The translations under genes were made by a program, and so were the position numbers. A stretch of DNA of 64,000 bases from Mycolicibacterium gadium (GTDB lineage Bacteria > Actinomycetota > Actinomycetes > Mycobacteriales > Mycobacteriaceae), in NCBI RefSeq assembly GCF_010728925.1, contig NZ_AP022608.1, positions 3,658,001 through 3,722,000 on the forward strand, in the 5' to 3' direction. The notes below the pieces were generated by a model. The model was not told the DNA's origin. It made no database searches and saw only the letters and a program-made list of their open reading frames with translations. Shown piece by piece: positions 32,849 through 42,427 of the stretch. Each line of letters opens with the position of its first letter. The first letter of the stretch is position 1.

Positions 32849-34668
32849 TACACCTGCTTCGGATACAGCATCAGATCAAGCCAGTTCTCAGTTGGCCGCA
32901 GATCAGCGGCACCGGGCGCGTACACCCCCGTACCGCCGGCCGGGTCAACGAAGACTCCTGTGTGCTGATCGTACGTCCCGTAGCCAGCCCCACCGGCCGC
33001 AGGTGGCGTTCCCACAGGTGACGGCGCTGCGTCTGGCAATCCCGCGAGCGGCGCAGCCGCAGGTGGCAGTCCCGGCGGCGGCGGCGGCGCCGGCGGCGGC
33101 GGTGGCGGCGGACCATAGGGCCCGGCGAAGATGTCCGGCGGATTCGTCGGATTGGTCGCCCAGCCCGGCGGGATCGCCGGTGGCGGCCACGCATTCGGAT
33201 ACGGCGCCGGCGGAATCCACGCGGTGTACGGCGGCGGCGGCGGTCCCGAGTTCGGCGGCGGAATGTACGGCCACGGCTGGTGCGGTGCCGGTCCAGGACC
33301 CCTCGGCACGTCAGGCGGCAGCAGGCCCGGCGCGACGGGATACCCCGGATCCGGATCAGCTTCCGGCGGAATATACGGGAACTTATTGGGCGGCAGGATA
33401 TTTCGCCCATCCTCGGGTGTGTCGTCCTCCATGATGTCCGACGGCGTGCCTATCGGCACCGGCGGACCGCGCCATGGGTTGTTGCCCAGTGGCACGTAGC
33501 CGGCCGGGTCGCGGCACAACTGGATCGTCGGGGCCCGCTTACCGGGGAACTCCTGGCACGGGTAGTTCCTCGCGCCACGCACCACGGTCGGATCATTCTG
33601 CGGGATCTTGCAGTACAAGTCCGTCGGCAGATCGCGAATGGTCGTGTCACCGGGTGTGCGGATGTCGGCGCCCGGCAGGAAGCCGGTGGTGCACGGCGGC
33701 GGGTCGTTGATCGAGATCTTGAAGTCCTGCTTACCGCCCTCGCTCACGGGAAGCTGACCGCCGATCGTCATAAGCGACGCCTGCAGCGCGGGGAAGATGA
33801 CCAGCGCCTGTTCGATCGACTTGTGATAGATGACGCCGACGCGGCCGAAGTTGGCCAGGTTGGCGGCGAGCACCGGGAACGACGGACGGATGCCCGAGAA
33901 CGTCTCGCTGGCCTCGGCCGCGGCTCCCGGCGCAGTGGCGAGCAGGTCACGCACCTGGGGGTCGGCGTCCGCCACTTCAGTGGTGAGACGCGCAAGGCCT
34001 TCGGAGAACGACCGGATATCGTCGCCGCTCTGGATCTGCGCGTCCAGGAACGGCCCCGCCTGATCGATCAGCATCGAGGTCTGCGGCCAGCTCGCGTTGG
34101 CCTCGTCGATCAGCGTCCGCGCCGAGGAGAGCAGTCGCGCGAGCTCGGGCCCGGAGCCGTTGAACGCCGCGAACGTCTCACGCAGCAGGTCCTGGAGGCG
34201 AGTGTTGTCAAGGCTGGTCACCAGGTTGTCGGCCTCTTGCAACAGCTCGGCGACATCCTGCGGGATCGCCGTCCGATCCTTGGGAATGGTTGCGCCGTTG
34301 CGCAGCAGCGCCTGCGAGGGATCAGCGGGCGGAACGAAATCCACGTATTGCTCGCCGACCGCCGACACGCTCTTGACGGTGGCGGTGGAGTTCTCCGGAA
34401 TCTTGATGCTGCTGTTGATCCGCATGCGCGCCGCGACACCGTCATTGGTCAGCCTGACCGACTCGACCCGGCCTGCCTGCACGCCGCGGTAGGTGACGTT
34501 GGCGTTCTCGTACAGTCCGCCACCGGCCACGAAATTCGCGGTGACCTCGTACGTGCCGATGCCCAGTCGGGCGGGGACGCGCACATACAGCAGAGCGATC
34601 GCACCGACGGCCAGCACCGTCACAACGGCGAAGACCCACAACTGAATTCGTGTAGTTCGGCTGTACAT
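32848..34668 (-). CDS. mce4F: Mce4F, MlaD-domain sterol-import protein with long Pro-rich tail
   Basis: A 606-residue Mce protein, one of the six subunits thought to build a lipid tunnel from the outer envelope to the YrbE4 permease. The membrane anchor is residues 8-30. The MlaD domain contains YRGVQAGRVESVRLTNDG and the following GEQYVDFVPP. A helical region extends to about residue 300. From about residue 430 the tail is extremely rich in Pro, Gly and Tyr (for example GPPPPPYTAWIPPAPYPNAW). The M. tuberculosis protein is about 40 residues shorter by memory. The 1-base overlaps on both sides show tight coupling with mce4E and the associated gene. Confidence 0.95.
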   Translation of the reverse strand: MYSRTTRIQLWVFAVVTVLAVGAIALLYVRVPARLGIGTYEVTANFVAGGGLYENANVTYRGVQAGRVESVRLTNDGVAARMRINSSIKIPENSTATVKSVSAVGEQYVDFVPPADPSQALLRNGATIPKDRTAIPQDVAELLQEADNLVTSLDNTRLQDLLRETFAAFNGSGPELARLLSSARTLIDEANASWPQTSMLIDQAGPFLDAQIQSGDDIRSFSEGLARLTTEVADADPQVRDLLATAPGAAAEASETFSGIRPSFPVLAANLANFGRVGVIYHKSIEQALVIFPALQASLMTIGGQLPVSEGGKQDFKISINDPPPCTTGFLPGADIRTPGDTTIRDLPTDLYCKIPQNDPTVVRGARNYPCQEFPGKRAPTIQLCRDPAGYVPLGNNPWRGPPVPIGTPSDIMEDDTPEDGRNILPPNKFPYIPPEADPDPGYPVAPGLLPPDVPRGPGPAPHQPWPYIPPPNSGPPPPPYTAWIPPAPYPNAWPPPAIPPGWATNPTNPPDIFAGPYGPPPPPPPAPPPPPGLPPAAAPLAGLPDAAPSPVGTPPAAGGAGYGTYDQHTGVFVDPAGGTGVYAPGAADLRPTENWLDLMLYPKQV

Positions 34669-35864
34669 TACTCCGCTGGCACCTCCTGGCCCGACGCGGT
34701 GCCTGCCGGGATGGCGAACGGATCAGCGGCCTGCCCTGACAGATTCGCCATCTCCCCGGTGAGAAATTCCGGCGGGCTGACGACTTCTGCGAGGCGCTTC
34801 ATGTTCGGGTCGAAGAACGACGTGGTGAAGATGGTCTCGCCGAGCCGGCGGATCGTCAGATCAAATGTGGCGAAGATGTTGAAGTAGTCGCCTCTCGCAA
34901 CCTTGGACAGGTTCTTGCCGGGGAACGGGAACGTCGCCAGGCTGTCGAGGCCGGAAACCATATCCGCACGATTGTCGTTGAGCGGCTTGATCACCGAGTA
35001 CACCGCAATCATGTCCTGTGTGAAGTCTTGCTGGGTCTCGGACAGGATGCGCGACGCCACCGTGCCGAGACGCTGCAGGCCGGCGAACGCATCGACGATA
35101 TGGCCGCGGTTCTCGTTCAACACCCGCAACGCTCCCGGCAGAGTGTCCAGCGCCCGACCCAGATCATCCTTGTTACGCGCGAGGACACCGGCGAATCGGT
35201 TGAGGCCCTCGGCCGTCGCGATGATGTCGTCGGTCTGACGATTCAGCGACGATGCCAGTTCGGCGAGCCGCGGGATCAGACCGGCGAACTGCCCTTCACG
35301 GCCGGCCACCGCGGTGTAGAGCTCCTGCGTGATGTCTTGCAGCGCACCGAGATTGCCCTTGTTGACGACCGTCCCCAACGCGGACAGCACTTCCTCCGTC
35401 GTCGGAGCGCGGCTGCCGTCACTCAGCGGAATCTGGGCGCCCTCACGCAGCTGGCCGACCGGCTCCTGGTCGATCGGCGGGGCCAGCGCAATGTGCTGCG
35501 AACCCAATAGCGAGGTCTGCCCGACGCGCACCGTCGAGTTCTGCGGCAACTTGACGTTTTCGTCCAGTGACAGTTTCACCGCCGCGTAGAAGCTGCCGTC
35601 GGGACGCTGAACGGCCTCGATTCCCGAAACGCTGCCGACCGTCACGTCGTCAACCAGCACCGGCGAGTTCTGCGGCAGCGTCGCCACGTCGGGCACTTCC
35701 ACCGTGATGACGAACGAGCCTTTGCCGTGCCCGGCGGTGCCGGGCATGTCGAGCGAGTTCAGCCCGCCGAATTGGCAGCCGGCGAGCAGCACTGCGCCGG
35801 CGCCGATGGCCAGCGACCGGGTGGCCGCGCGACCCGCTTTGCGGCGCACTGGCTTGCGTATCAC
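34668..35864 (-). CDS. mce4E: Mce4E lipoprotein (LprN-like), MlaD domain
   Basis: A 398-residue lipoprotein subunit of the Mce4 sterol importer. The GTG at 35864 lies in a GTGA overlap with the mce4D stop; the longer frame upstream is only the Pro-rich antisense of mce4D. After a basic N-terminus, the lipobox LLAGC (Cys near residue 32) anchors the protein. The MlaD domain includes SPVLVDDVTVGSVSGIEAVQ and RVGQTSLLGSQHIALAPP. The helical barrel-forming region follows, and the end is SGQEVPAE. Confidence 0.95.
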   Translation of the reverse strand: MIRKPVRRKAGRAATRSLAIGAGAVLLAGCQFGGLNSLDMPGTAGHGKGSFVITVEVPDVATLPQNSPVLVDDVTVGSVSGIEAVQRPDGSFYAAVKLSLDENVKLPQNSTVRVGQTSLLGSQHIALAPPIDQEPVGQLREGAQIPLSDGSRAPTTEEVLSALGTVVNKGNLGALQDITQELYTAVAGREGQFAGLIPRLAELASSLNRQTDDIIATAEGLNRFAGVLARNKDDLGRALDTLPGALRVLNENRGHIVDAFAGLQRLGTVASRILSETQQDFTQDMIAVYSVIKPLNDNRADMVSGLDSLATFPFPGKNLSKVARGDYFNIFATFDLTIRRLGETIFTTSFFDPNMKRLAEVVSPPEFLTGEMANLSGQAADPFAIPAGTASGQEVPAE

Positions 35865-37288
35865 TGTCCACCTCCATGCGGGACGCCGCCGGCCTCGGCG
35901 GGAAGCGGACCGGGCGGAATCGGCGCGGGCGGCGCACCCGGAACCGGACCGGGCGCGGGCGCTGGACCTGGCGGGAGTATCACCGGACCGAGCGTGTACG
36001 GCTGCGCGGGCGGGGGCGGGCCCGGCACCGCGGGCTGCGGCAGTAGCAACGCGCTGGGATCTCCTGGATCGCCCTGCCGCGGCGGGAACCGACCATCGGC
36101 CGGAACCCATTCCAAGTACGGGATGTACGTCTTGGCCTTGGCTTCGGTCGCCGGGGTGTCGTAGATGACCTGACCCTTGTAGGCGGTGATCGTGTTGATC
36201 CCGTGCTCCATGAACGGCGGGAAGTTCATGGCGAGGCGCTTCAGCACCGGGGCCATCCGCTGGCGGCAGATCTCGGCCCGCTTGTCGTAGTCGGGCATGC
36301 CCGCACCGTCGAAGTTGCCGCAGATGAACTGCACCGGATTCTGGAACTCCGGCAGGCCCAGCAGACCGTTGGCGGTGCCCTGGGCCGGGTTGTAGATGTT
36401 GTAGAAGTTCGCCATCGCGTTAGGCAGGACGTGCAGGATCTGCTCGACGTCGTCGGTCTGGTTCGTGAGGATGCTGGTGAAGTCGGTCAGCCTGGTGATG
36501 CTGTTGACCAGCGTCTCGTTGTTCTCGTCGAGGAAGCCGCGGACGTCCGACAGGGCCTGGTTGAGGCTGCCCAGCGTGCTGTCGAGTCCCACCGTGCTGT
36601 CCGCCAGGACCTGAGAGACCGACGCCAAATGCCCACTGAATTGGACGATTTGCTCGTTGCTCTTCGACAGCGCGTCGACGAGGATCTGGAGATTCTTGAT
36701 CGTGCCGAACAGGTCGGTGCTCGAGTCACCTAACCGTCCCGCGGTCTGTGACAGTTCGCGCAGGGCGTTCCGGAACGAATCCCCATTGCCGTCGAACGTA
36801 TCGGCGGCCTGATTGACGAACTCGCTCAACGGTCCCTGAACCTGGCCCGTCGACGGCCCGAGCTGCTGGCTCAGCCTCGTCAGCTCGGTCTTGACGTCGT
36901 CCCACTCCACCGGCACGGCGGTGCGGTTCAACTCGATGGTGGCACCGTCCTGCATCTCCGCGCCGCCCTGGTAGACCGGCGTGAGCTGAACGAACCGGGC
37001 GGCAACGATATTCGGTGACATGATCACCGCGCGGGCATCGGCAGGGATCTTGACGTCGTTGTTGACCCGCATGGTGATCTTGACGGCATCGGCCTGTGGC
37101 GTGATCGATTCGATCTTGCCGACCGGAACGCCGACGACGCGTACTTCGTCGCCCGGGTACACGCCGGCAGCCGAGGCGAAGTAGCCGACAACTTTGTACG
37201 TGGTGACGCGCGGCCAGATCACGTAAAGCCCACCGATCAGCGCCACCACCAGGGCGCCGATGATTCCGAGACGCACGAGCCGGCTCAT
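35861..37288 (-). CDS. mce4D: Mce4D, MlaD-domain sterol-import protein
   Basis: A 475-residue Mce subunit. It has an N-terminal anchor (RLGIIGALVVALIGGLYVIW) and a MlaD domain with GYFASAAGVYPGDEVRVVGV and IVAARFVQLTPVYQGG. A long helical domain follows, with LMLPNAMANFYNIYNPAQG-like conserved parts (here HVLPNAMANFYNIYNPAQ). A Pro/Gly-rich tail runs from about residue 410. Start and stop each overlap the neighbours by 4 bases (ATGA and GTGA types). Confidence 0.95.
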   Translation of the reverse strand: MSRLVRLGIIGALVVALIGGLYVIWPRVTTYKVVGYFASAAGVYPGDEVRVVGVPVGKIESITPQADAVKITMRVNNDVKIPADARAVIMSPNIVAARFVQLTPVYQGGAEMQDGATIELNRTAVPVEWDDVKTELTRLSQQLGPSTGQVQGPLSEFVNQAADTFDGNGDSFRNALRELSQTAGRLGDSSTDLFGTIKNLQILVDALSKSNEQIVQFSGHLASVSQVLADSTVGLDSTLGSLNQALSDVRGFLDENNETLVNSITRLTDFTSILTNQTDDVEQILHVLPNAMANFYNIYNPAQGTANGLLGLPEFQNPVQFICGNFDGAGMPDYDKRAEICRQRMAPVLKRLAMNFPPFMEHGINTITAYKGQVIYDTPATEAKAKTYIPYLEWVPADGRFPPRQGDPGDPSALLLPQPAVPGPPPPAQPYTLGPVILPPGPAPAPGPVPGAPPAPIPPGPLPAEAGGVPHGGGQ

Positions 37289-38331
37289 GGCGACTTCGGC
37301 TTGATGATCAGGCGCTCGTTGATGAACCCGCGCAGGAGGTCAGAGAGGCTGTCAGGAATCTTGCCCGGCTGGAAGTAGAGGTCCAGCAGCAAGCCTTCCT
37401 GCGTGCTGTTCGGAATCGCGTTGGGCAGGTTCACCATGAAGCCCGAACCGGAACCGACCGACTCGCCGAGTGCGGTGGCGTACGGCGGCAGACGCCTCAG
37501 CGCCTCGCTGATGTGGTCCCGGCGTTCGAGCAGGTTGTCCATCACCAGGTTCAGTTTCCTCAGGGCCGGTCCGAATTCGCGACGGTTGTCGTTCACAAAA
37601 CCCGAGAGCTGCTCGGACACATCGTCGATGCCCGCGATCAAGGTGCTCAGCGCGGCACGTCGCTCATCGAGCGCGGCGAACAACTGGTTGCCGTCGGTGA
37701 CGAGTTGGTTCACCTGACCGGCCCGGTCGGCGAGTGTCTGGGTCACCGACTTCGCACGCGTCAACAGCTGGCCCAACGCCTCGTCGTTGGCGTTGATGCT
37801 TTGGGATAATTCCGCAACCCCGTCGAGCGTGCGGCGCAGCTCGGGCGTTGCGTCGCGGAACGAATCGGTGAGCACCCCCAGCGCCTGGGTCAGCTGCTCC
37901 TGGTCGACCGCGGCCGCATTCTGACCGAGATCCTGCAGCGCCTGGTTCAAGGTGTACGGAACTGTCGTGCGGGCCACCGGGATCGAGGTCACCGATCCGC
38001 CGCCCGCTGGAGTGACACCGAGCGACCTCTCGCCGAGCACTGTGTCCGTGCGGATCGACACGAGCGTCTGGTCACCCAGCCGGATATCACGGTCGACGGT
38101 GAAATTCACCTTCGCGAACTCTCCGGCGAGGGCGACGTCCGTCACTTTGCCGACCGTGATGCCGGAGATGTTGACGTCATTGCCCGGCGAGATGCCGCCG
38201 GCGTCGGCGAAGTAGGCCTCGTAGGGCTTGCCCTGCGGAAAGAACGGGAGGCTGCTGTAGCCGAATGCGACGACGACCACCATCGCCAGCACCGCGATTC
38301 CGAAGATGCCCGCCCGTAGCGTCTTATCCAT
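37285..38331 (-). CDS. mce4C: Mce4C, MlaD-domain sterol-import protein
   Basis: A 348-residue Mce subunit. The ATG at 38331 overlaps the mce4B stop by 8 bases, and the longer frame is rejected. The membrane anchor is GIFGIAVLAMVVVVAFGYSS. The MlaD domain has FADAGGISPGNDVNISGITV and TDTVLGERSLGVTPAGGG. The C-terminal helical domain ends LLLDLYFQPGKIPDSLSDLL. There is no Pro-rich tail, unlike mce4D and mce4F. Confidence 0.95.
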   Translation of the reverse strand: MDKTLRAGIFGIAVLAMVVVVAFGYSSLPFFPQGKPYEAYFADAGGISPGNDVNISGITVGKVTDVALAGEFAKVNFTVDRDIRLGDQTLVSIRTDTVLGERSLGVTPAGGGSVTSIPVARTTVPYTLNQALQDLGQNAAAVDQEQLTQALGVLTDSFRDATPELRRTLDGVAELSQSINANDEALGQLLTRAKSVTQTLADRAGQVNQLVTDGNQLFAALDERRAALSTLIAGIDDVSEQLSGFVNDNRREFGPALRKLNLVMDNLLERRDHISEALRRLPPYATALGESVGSGSGFMVNLPNAIPNSTQEGLLLDLYFQPGKIPDSLSDLLRGFINERLIIKPKSP

Positions 38332-39352
38332 TCTCGGAGCACCTGCCCTTCGAGAGGTCCGGCACGCCACCGATCGGGAGCAGGATGTCGCTACCTGCTG
38401 GTCCGTTGAACTTGAGCGTTGTCGCGCAGATGTAGTAGTTGAAGTACGACCCGTACGCCCCAAGAGAATTGAGTCGCAGATAGTTCTCGGCGAGAGGTTC
38501 GATGACCGCGTTTACCTCGGACTTGCGGTTGTCGAACTCGGTGGCCAGCGGGCGAAGGTTCTCGAGGACGCCCTGTACGGGTCGTCGCGAGTTGGCCAGC
38601 ATCTCCGTCAGATTCGACTCGGCCGAGGCCAGCGGCGGAATCGCGCCGGCGATGGGGTCCCGGCCCTCCGCGAGCCCCGTGACGAGCTTCTGCAACTCGT
38701 CCACGCTGGCATTGAATTCGGCGCTCTTGGAGTCGATGGTCCCCAACACTTGGTTGAGGTTCTGGATCACCTCCGAGATCACTTGGTAACGATCACCCAG
38801 CGTCTGGCTGAACGTTCCTGTCTCCGAAAGCAGTTGAGACAGCGCACCACCCTGGCCCTGCAGCAGCTCGATGATCGCATTGCTGATCTGATTGACCTGA
38901 TCGCCGTCGAGGCCTTTGACCACCGGTCGCAGACCGCCGAGCAGTGCATCCAGGTCAAGGGCCGGCTGCGTGTTCTCTTTCGAGATGGTGCCGCCCCTAG
39001 GCAGCTTCTTCAGTTCACCCGGGCCCGAGGTGATCTCCATGAAGCGATCGCCGACCAGGTTCTCGTACCGGATCACGGCTCGGGTCGACGTATACAACTG
39101 ATACTTCTTGTCGAGCGTGAACGCCACGTCGACGGTGTTGTCGGGGTTCAGCTTGACGCCTTCGACGGTGCCGACCGGAACGCCTGCGATCCGTACGTCA
39201 TTACCGCCCTCGAGTCGCGAGGCGTCGGCGAACGTGGCGTGGTAGCTGGTGGTCGACGCGAAGCGGAACTCGCCGAAGATCACTATCAACCCGGCGGAGA
39301 CCAACAGCATCGCCACCACGAAGATGCCCACCTTCGTCAGGATTCCCTTCAT
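38324..39352 (-). CDS. mce4B: Mce4B, MlaD-domain sterol-import protein
   Basis: A 342-residue Mce subunit. The anchor is TKVGIFVVAMLLVSAGLIVIF. The MlaD domain contains FADASRLEGGNDVRIAGVPV and YENLVGDRFMEITSGPGE. A helical region follows, and the C-terminus has NYYICATTLKFNGPAGSDIL, which is typical for Mce B-type proteins. Its start overlaps the mce4A stop by one base. Confidence 0.95.
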   Translation of the reverse strand: MKGILTKVGIFVVAMLLVSAGLIVIFGEFRFASTTSYHATFADASRLEGGNDVRIAGVPVGTVEGVKLNPDNTVDVAFTLDKKYQLYTSTRAVIRYENLVGDRFMEITSGPGELKKLPRGGTISKENTQPALDLDALLGGLRPVVKGLDGDQVNQISNAIIELLQGQGGALSQLLSETGTFSQTLGDRYQVISEVIQNLNQVLGTIDSKSAEFNASVDELQKLVTGLAEGRDPIAGAIPPLASAESNLTEMLANSRRPVQGVLENLRPLATEFDNRKSEVNAVIEPLAENYLRLNSLGAYGSYFNYYICATTLKFNGPAGSDILLPIGGVPDLSKGRCSENG

Positions 39353-40542
39353 CAGAAGTCGTCCCGTTCTGCGAACGCGCCATTGAAGAGGAACTGGAAT
39401 GTACTCGGAGCGTCGACCTGTACCTCGGTGAACGGCTCATACGGAATGAGCGCGTTGTCGGTGACCAGGAACGGCGACCGGAAGTACGAGCCACCGAACT
39501 GCATGCTCGGAAGGTTCGGCAAGCCACGGCAATTCGGGCCACCCGTCGCATTCACGATCGGCAGGCTCTCCGGATACGTGTATGACGGCACTCCCAACAC
39601 GAAGCTGGAACTGACCATGGCGCCGGGCTTGTAGCCGCCCAGGATGTCAGCACCCCGCTGGCGGCCTTTCGCGACACCCTGGACGATGCAACCGAGGACG
39701 GGCGAATAGTCGTGGAGCACCTTCAACGGCGCCCGCAGTCGCTGGATCGCCGCGATGTAATCGTCGGCGCCAGGCTCGAGGGTGTCGGCGCCCTCGTTCG
39801 CCAGGCCGATCGTCGCGAGCAACGTGGCGTTCAGGTTCTCCTGCTGATCGACGACCGTCTGGCTGATGGTCGGCACGTTCTTGATGACGGTCACCAGGTC
39901 GGGGCCGGCATCGCCGTAGACGTTGGCCACCGTGTTTGTCTGCGCGAGAATCGCCTCGACCTGCGGCAGCTTCGGATTCAGTTGCGTGAGGTACTGATTC
40001 AGCCCGGCCGTGCTGACGCCGATATCCTCACCATGACCACGCAGGCCCTCCGCGAGCGCCGACATCGTCGCGTTCAGATGGATGGGATTGATCTTGTCCA
40101 GTACGTCGATCAGCGTCTGGAACAACGTGTTCGCTTCGAGCTGGACGTCCTTGGCCGCGACGACGGCCCCGGCCCGCAACGGCGTACCCGAGGGTTGTTC
40201 CGGCGCAAGGAATTCCACCGATTTCGCGCCGAAAACCGTGGTGCTGGCGATCCGCACTGGCGCGTTCGACGGGACGTAGCGCAGTTCGCCCTTGTTGATC
40301 GTCAGAGTCAACTTTGCTTCATTACCGGTGTACGAGATGTCCTCGACCTTGCCGATCTGGATCCCGCGGTACTTGACTTTGGCGTCGCGGTCCATCACCA
40401 AACCGGCACGTTGAGAGGTGACGACCACGCTCTCGGTCGGCGTGAAGGCTGCGGAGTAGGACAGGTAGGTGAACACCGAGAACGCCACGATGATCGCCGC
40501 CAGCACTACGGCGGCGACCCTGATCGCGGCTGTCCTCGACAT
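39352..40542 (-). CDS. mce4A: Mce4A, MlaD-domain sterol-import protein
   Basis: A 396-residue Mce subunit. The anchor is IRVAAVVLAAIIVAFSVFTY. The MlaD domain contains MDRDAKVKYRGIQIGKVEDI and ASTTVFGAKSVEFLAPEQPS. The C-terminal part includes LGCIVQGVAKGRQRGADILG and PNCRGLPNLP, conserved in Mce A-type proteins. In M. tuberculosis the Mce4 system imports cholesterol. It follows yrbE4B after 15 bases. Confidence 0.96.
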   Translation of the reverse strand: MSRTAAIRVAAVVLAAIIVAFSVFTYLSYSAAFTPTESVVVTSQRAGLVMDRDAKVKYRGIQIGKVEDISYTGNEAKLTLTINKGELRYVPSNAPVRIASTTVFGAKSVEFLAPEQPSGTPLRAGAVVAAKDVQLEANTLFQTLIDVLDKINPIHLNATMSALAEGLRGHGEDIGVSTAGLNQYLTQLNPKLPQVEAILAQTNTVANVYGDAGPDLVTVIKNVPTISQTVVDQQENLNATLLATIGLANEGADTLEPGADDYIAAIQRLRAPLKVLHDYSPVLGCIVQGVAKGRQRGADILGGYKPGAMVSSSFVLGVPSYTYPESLPIVNATGGPNCRGLPNLPSMQFGGSYFRSPFLVTDNALIPYEPFTEVQVDAPSTFQFLFNGAFAERDDF

Positions 40543-40557
40543 GGTCTCTCTTTCCCC

Positions 40558-41400
40558 TTACCCCGAGAGGTTGAAGTTTCCGGTGGCACCGTACACGGCC
40601 AGGGAGATGAACAAGGTGATGATGACGACGACGATCAGCGAGGTCCGGACAGCCTTACCCACGGCGACGCCGACGCCGACGGGTCCGCCGGATGCGTTGT
40701 AGCCGTAGTAGGTATGGACCAACATCACCGCGACCGCCATCACGATTGCCTGAGCGAACGACCACAGCAGATCGGTGGGGATCAGGAAGGTATTGAAGTA
40801 ATGGTCGTACAGCCCGCCGGACTGTCCGTTGACGAAGACCGTGATGGTGCGGGCTGAGAAGAACGCGGCCAAGACAGCGAGCGAGTACAGCGGAATGATC
40901 GCGATGAGTCCGGCGACGATGCGGGTGGACACCAGATAGGACATCGAGTGCACGGCCATCGATTCGACGGCGTCGATCTCCTCGGAGATGCGCATGGCCC
41001 CCAGTTGGGCCGTGGTGCCCGCACCGATAGTGGCCGCGAGCGCGATGCCGGCGATGATCGGCGCCACGATGCGCACGTTGAGGTACGCCGAGAGGAAGCC
41101 GGTGAGTGCCTCGATGCCGATGTTGCCCAGCGATTCGTAGCCCTGTACGGCGATGACACCGCCGGAGGCCAGGGTGAGGAACGCCGCGACGCCGACCGTG
41201 CCGCCGATGAGGACCAGCGCGCCGGTGCCGAGCGTCATCTCCGCGATCAGCCGGGTCGTTTCCTTGCCGTAGCGCCGCACCGCGTTCGGCATGTACCGGA
41301 CCGACTCGGCGTAGAACAACGCCTGCTCGCCGAACGTGTCGACCGCCCTGGGAAGCCATCCGAGTGCCCGCCGCATCTTCAGCGTCACGTCGTAGCTCAT
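40558..41400 (-). CDS. yrbE4B: YrbE4B, MlaE-type ABC transporter permease
   Basis: A 280-residue integral membrane protein of the MlaE permease family. It forms the inner-membrane channel of the Mce4 importer, with YrbE4A and the shared ATPase MceG encoded elsewhere. The coupling motif region is ATIGAGTTAQLGAMRISEEI, with EEIDAVESMAVHSM next. Five to six membrane segments are visible. Its start overlaps the yrbE4A stop by one base. Confidence 0.95.
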   Translation of the reverse strand: MSYDVTLKMRRALGWLPRAVDTFGEQALFYAESVRYMPNAVRRYGKETTRLIAEMTLGTGALVLIGGTVGVAAFLTLASGGVIAVQGYESLGNIGIEALTGFLSAYLNVRIVAPIIAGIALAATIGAGTTAQLGAMRISEEIDAVESMAVHSMSYLVSTRIVAGLIAIIPLYSLAVLAAFFSARTITVFVNGQSGGLYDHYFNTFLIPTDLLWSFAQAIVMAVAVMLVHTYYGYNASGGPVGVGVAVGKAVRTSLIVVVIITLFISLAVYGATGNFNLSG

Positions 41401-42161
41401 CAGCCGAGCACCCGAACGCCGATTGCGGTCATCAGAACGTTGATGACGAACAGGCAGATGAACGCATAGATCACGGTCTCGTTGACGGCCTCTCCGACGC
41501 CCTTGGGTCCACCCTTGACGGTCAGGCCGCGGTAGCAGCCGACGAGGCCTGCCATCACACCGAACAAAAGGGCCTTGACTTCGGAGATCACCAACTCGCC
41601 CAAGCCGGTCAGGATCGTCAGACCGTTGATGAACGCACCGGGGTTCACCCCCTGCAGCAGCACGGAGAACACGTAACCGCCGGTGAGACCGATCGCGATC
41701 ACCAAGCCGTTGAGCAGCAGGGCGACGGTGGTCGAGGCCAGCACACGCGGAACCACAAGGCGCTGAATGGGGTCGATGCCGAGCACTCGCATCGCATCGA
41801 TCTCTTCACGGATGGTGCGGGCACCCAGGTCGGCGCAGATCGCGGTGGCGCCGGCGCCGGCGATCACGAGCACGGTCGAGATCGGGCCCAGCTGCGTCAC
41901 CGTGCCGAACGCGGTACCGGAGCCGGACAGGTCCGCCGCGCCGATCTCGCGCAAGAGGATGTTGAGGGTGAACGCGACCAGCACTGTGAACGGGATCGAG
42001 ATCAACAGGGTCGGGATGAGCGCAACACGCGCGATCATCCACGTCTGGTCGAGATACTCGCGGAACTGAAAGGGGCGTCGAAATATCTTGACGAAGGTGT
42101 CCATCGACATTTCGAAGAAACCGCCCACGGCCCGAGTCGGTGCCGCGAGCTGTTCGATCAA
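41400..42161 (-). CDS. yrbE4A: YrbE4A, MlaE-type ABC transporter permease
   Basis: A 253-residue membrane protein of the MlaE family, paralogous to YrbE4B. The conserved loop is GAGATAICADLGARTIREEI, followed by DAMRVLGIDPIQRLVVPRVL. It is the first gene of the mce4 operon. The 266 bases before it hold two KstR-type palindromes, which fits cholesterol-induced expression of the importer. Confidence 0.95.
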   Translation of the reverse strand: MIEQLAAPTRAVGGFFEMSMDTFVKIFRRPFQFREYLDQTWMIARVALIPTLLISIPFTVLVAFTLNILLREIGAADLSGSGTAFGTVTQLGPISTVLVIAGAGATAICADLGARTIREEIDAMRVLGIDPIQRLVVPRVLASTTVALLLNGLVIAIGLTGGYVFSVLLQGVNPGAFINGLTILTGLGELVISEVKALLFGVMAGLVGCYRGLTVKGGPKGVGEAVNETVIYAFICLFVINVLMTAIGVRVLG

Positions 42162-42289
42162 CCTCGGGCTCCGTTTCTCTGCGGTGGCGGATGGAGGGCT
42201 CGCGTGGCGAAGACTTCGAATAACGTAGCCGACGCTTGCTTCACACCCGCGGTTTAAGCGCTGCTCTTAGTGAGCCGGATCATACTAAC

Positions 42290-42303
42290 TAGAACAAGTT
42301 CAC
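42290..42303. promoter_or_regulatory. KstR-type operator, mce4 promoter, weaker site
   Basis: TAGAACAAGTTCAC matches TAGAACnnGTTCTA at 12 positions; the last two arm bases differ. It is 129 bases before the yrbE4A start. Confidence 0.7.
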
Positions 42304-42378
42304 AGTGTCAAAGAACCGGAAAAAAGGTACAAATTGTTATAAACATGCTGGTCAAAGCAGGTGTGACACACGCCATGT

Positions 42379-42392
42379 TAGAACGTGTTCTA
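42379..42392. promoter_or_regulatory. KstR-type operator, mce4 promoter, perfect site
   Basis: TAGAACGTGTTCTA has both arms perfect. It lies between the stop of hsd4A and the start of yrbE4A, 218 bases before yrbE4A. The rest of the interval (42162-42427) is relatively AT-rich, carries the promoter and, in my view, no further gene. Confidence 0.88.
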
Positions 42393-42427
42393 GTCTCCCA
42401 AGTCGAGGTCGGCCCAGATTATCGAGC

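Noticed and set aside
33030-33300. GGC/GGA-rich simple repeats as a possible CRISPR or minisatellite
   Set aside because: They encode the Pro-rich tail of Mce4F in frame; there are no equal-length spacers or identical repeats.
33280-34887. 535-codon plus-strand frame
   Set aside because: Shadow of mce4F produced by the biased codon use of high-G+C genes.
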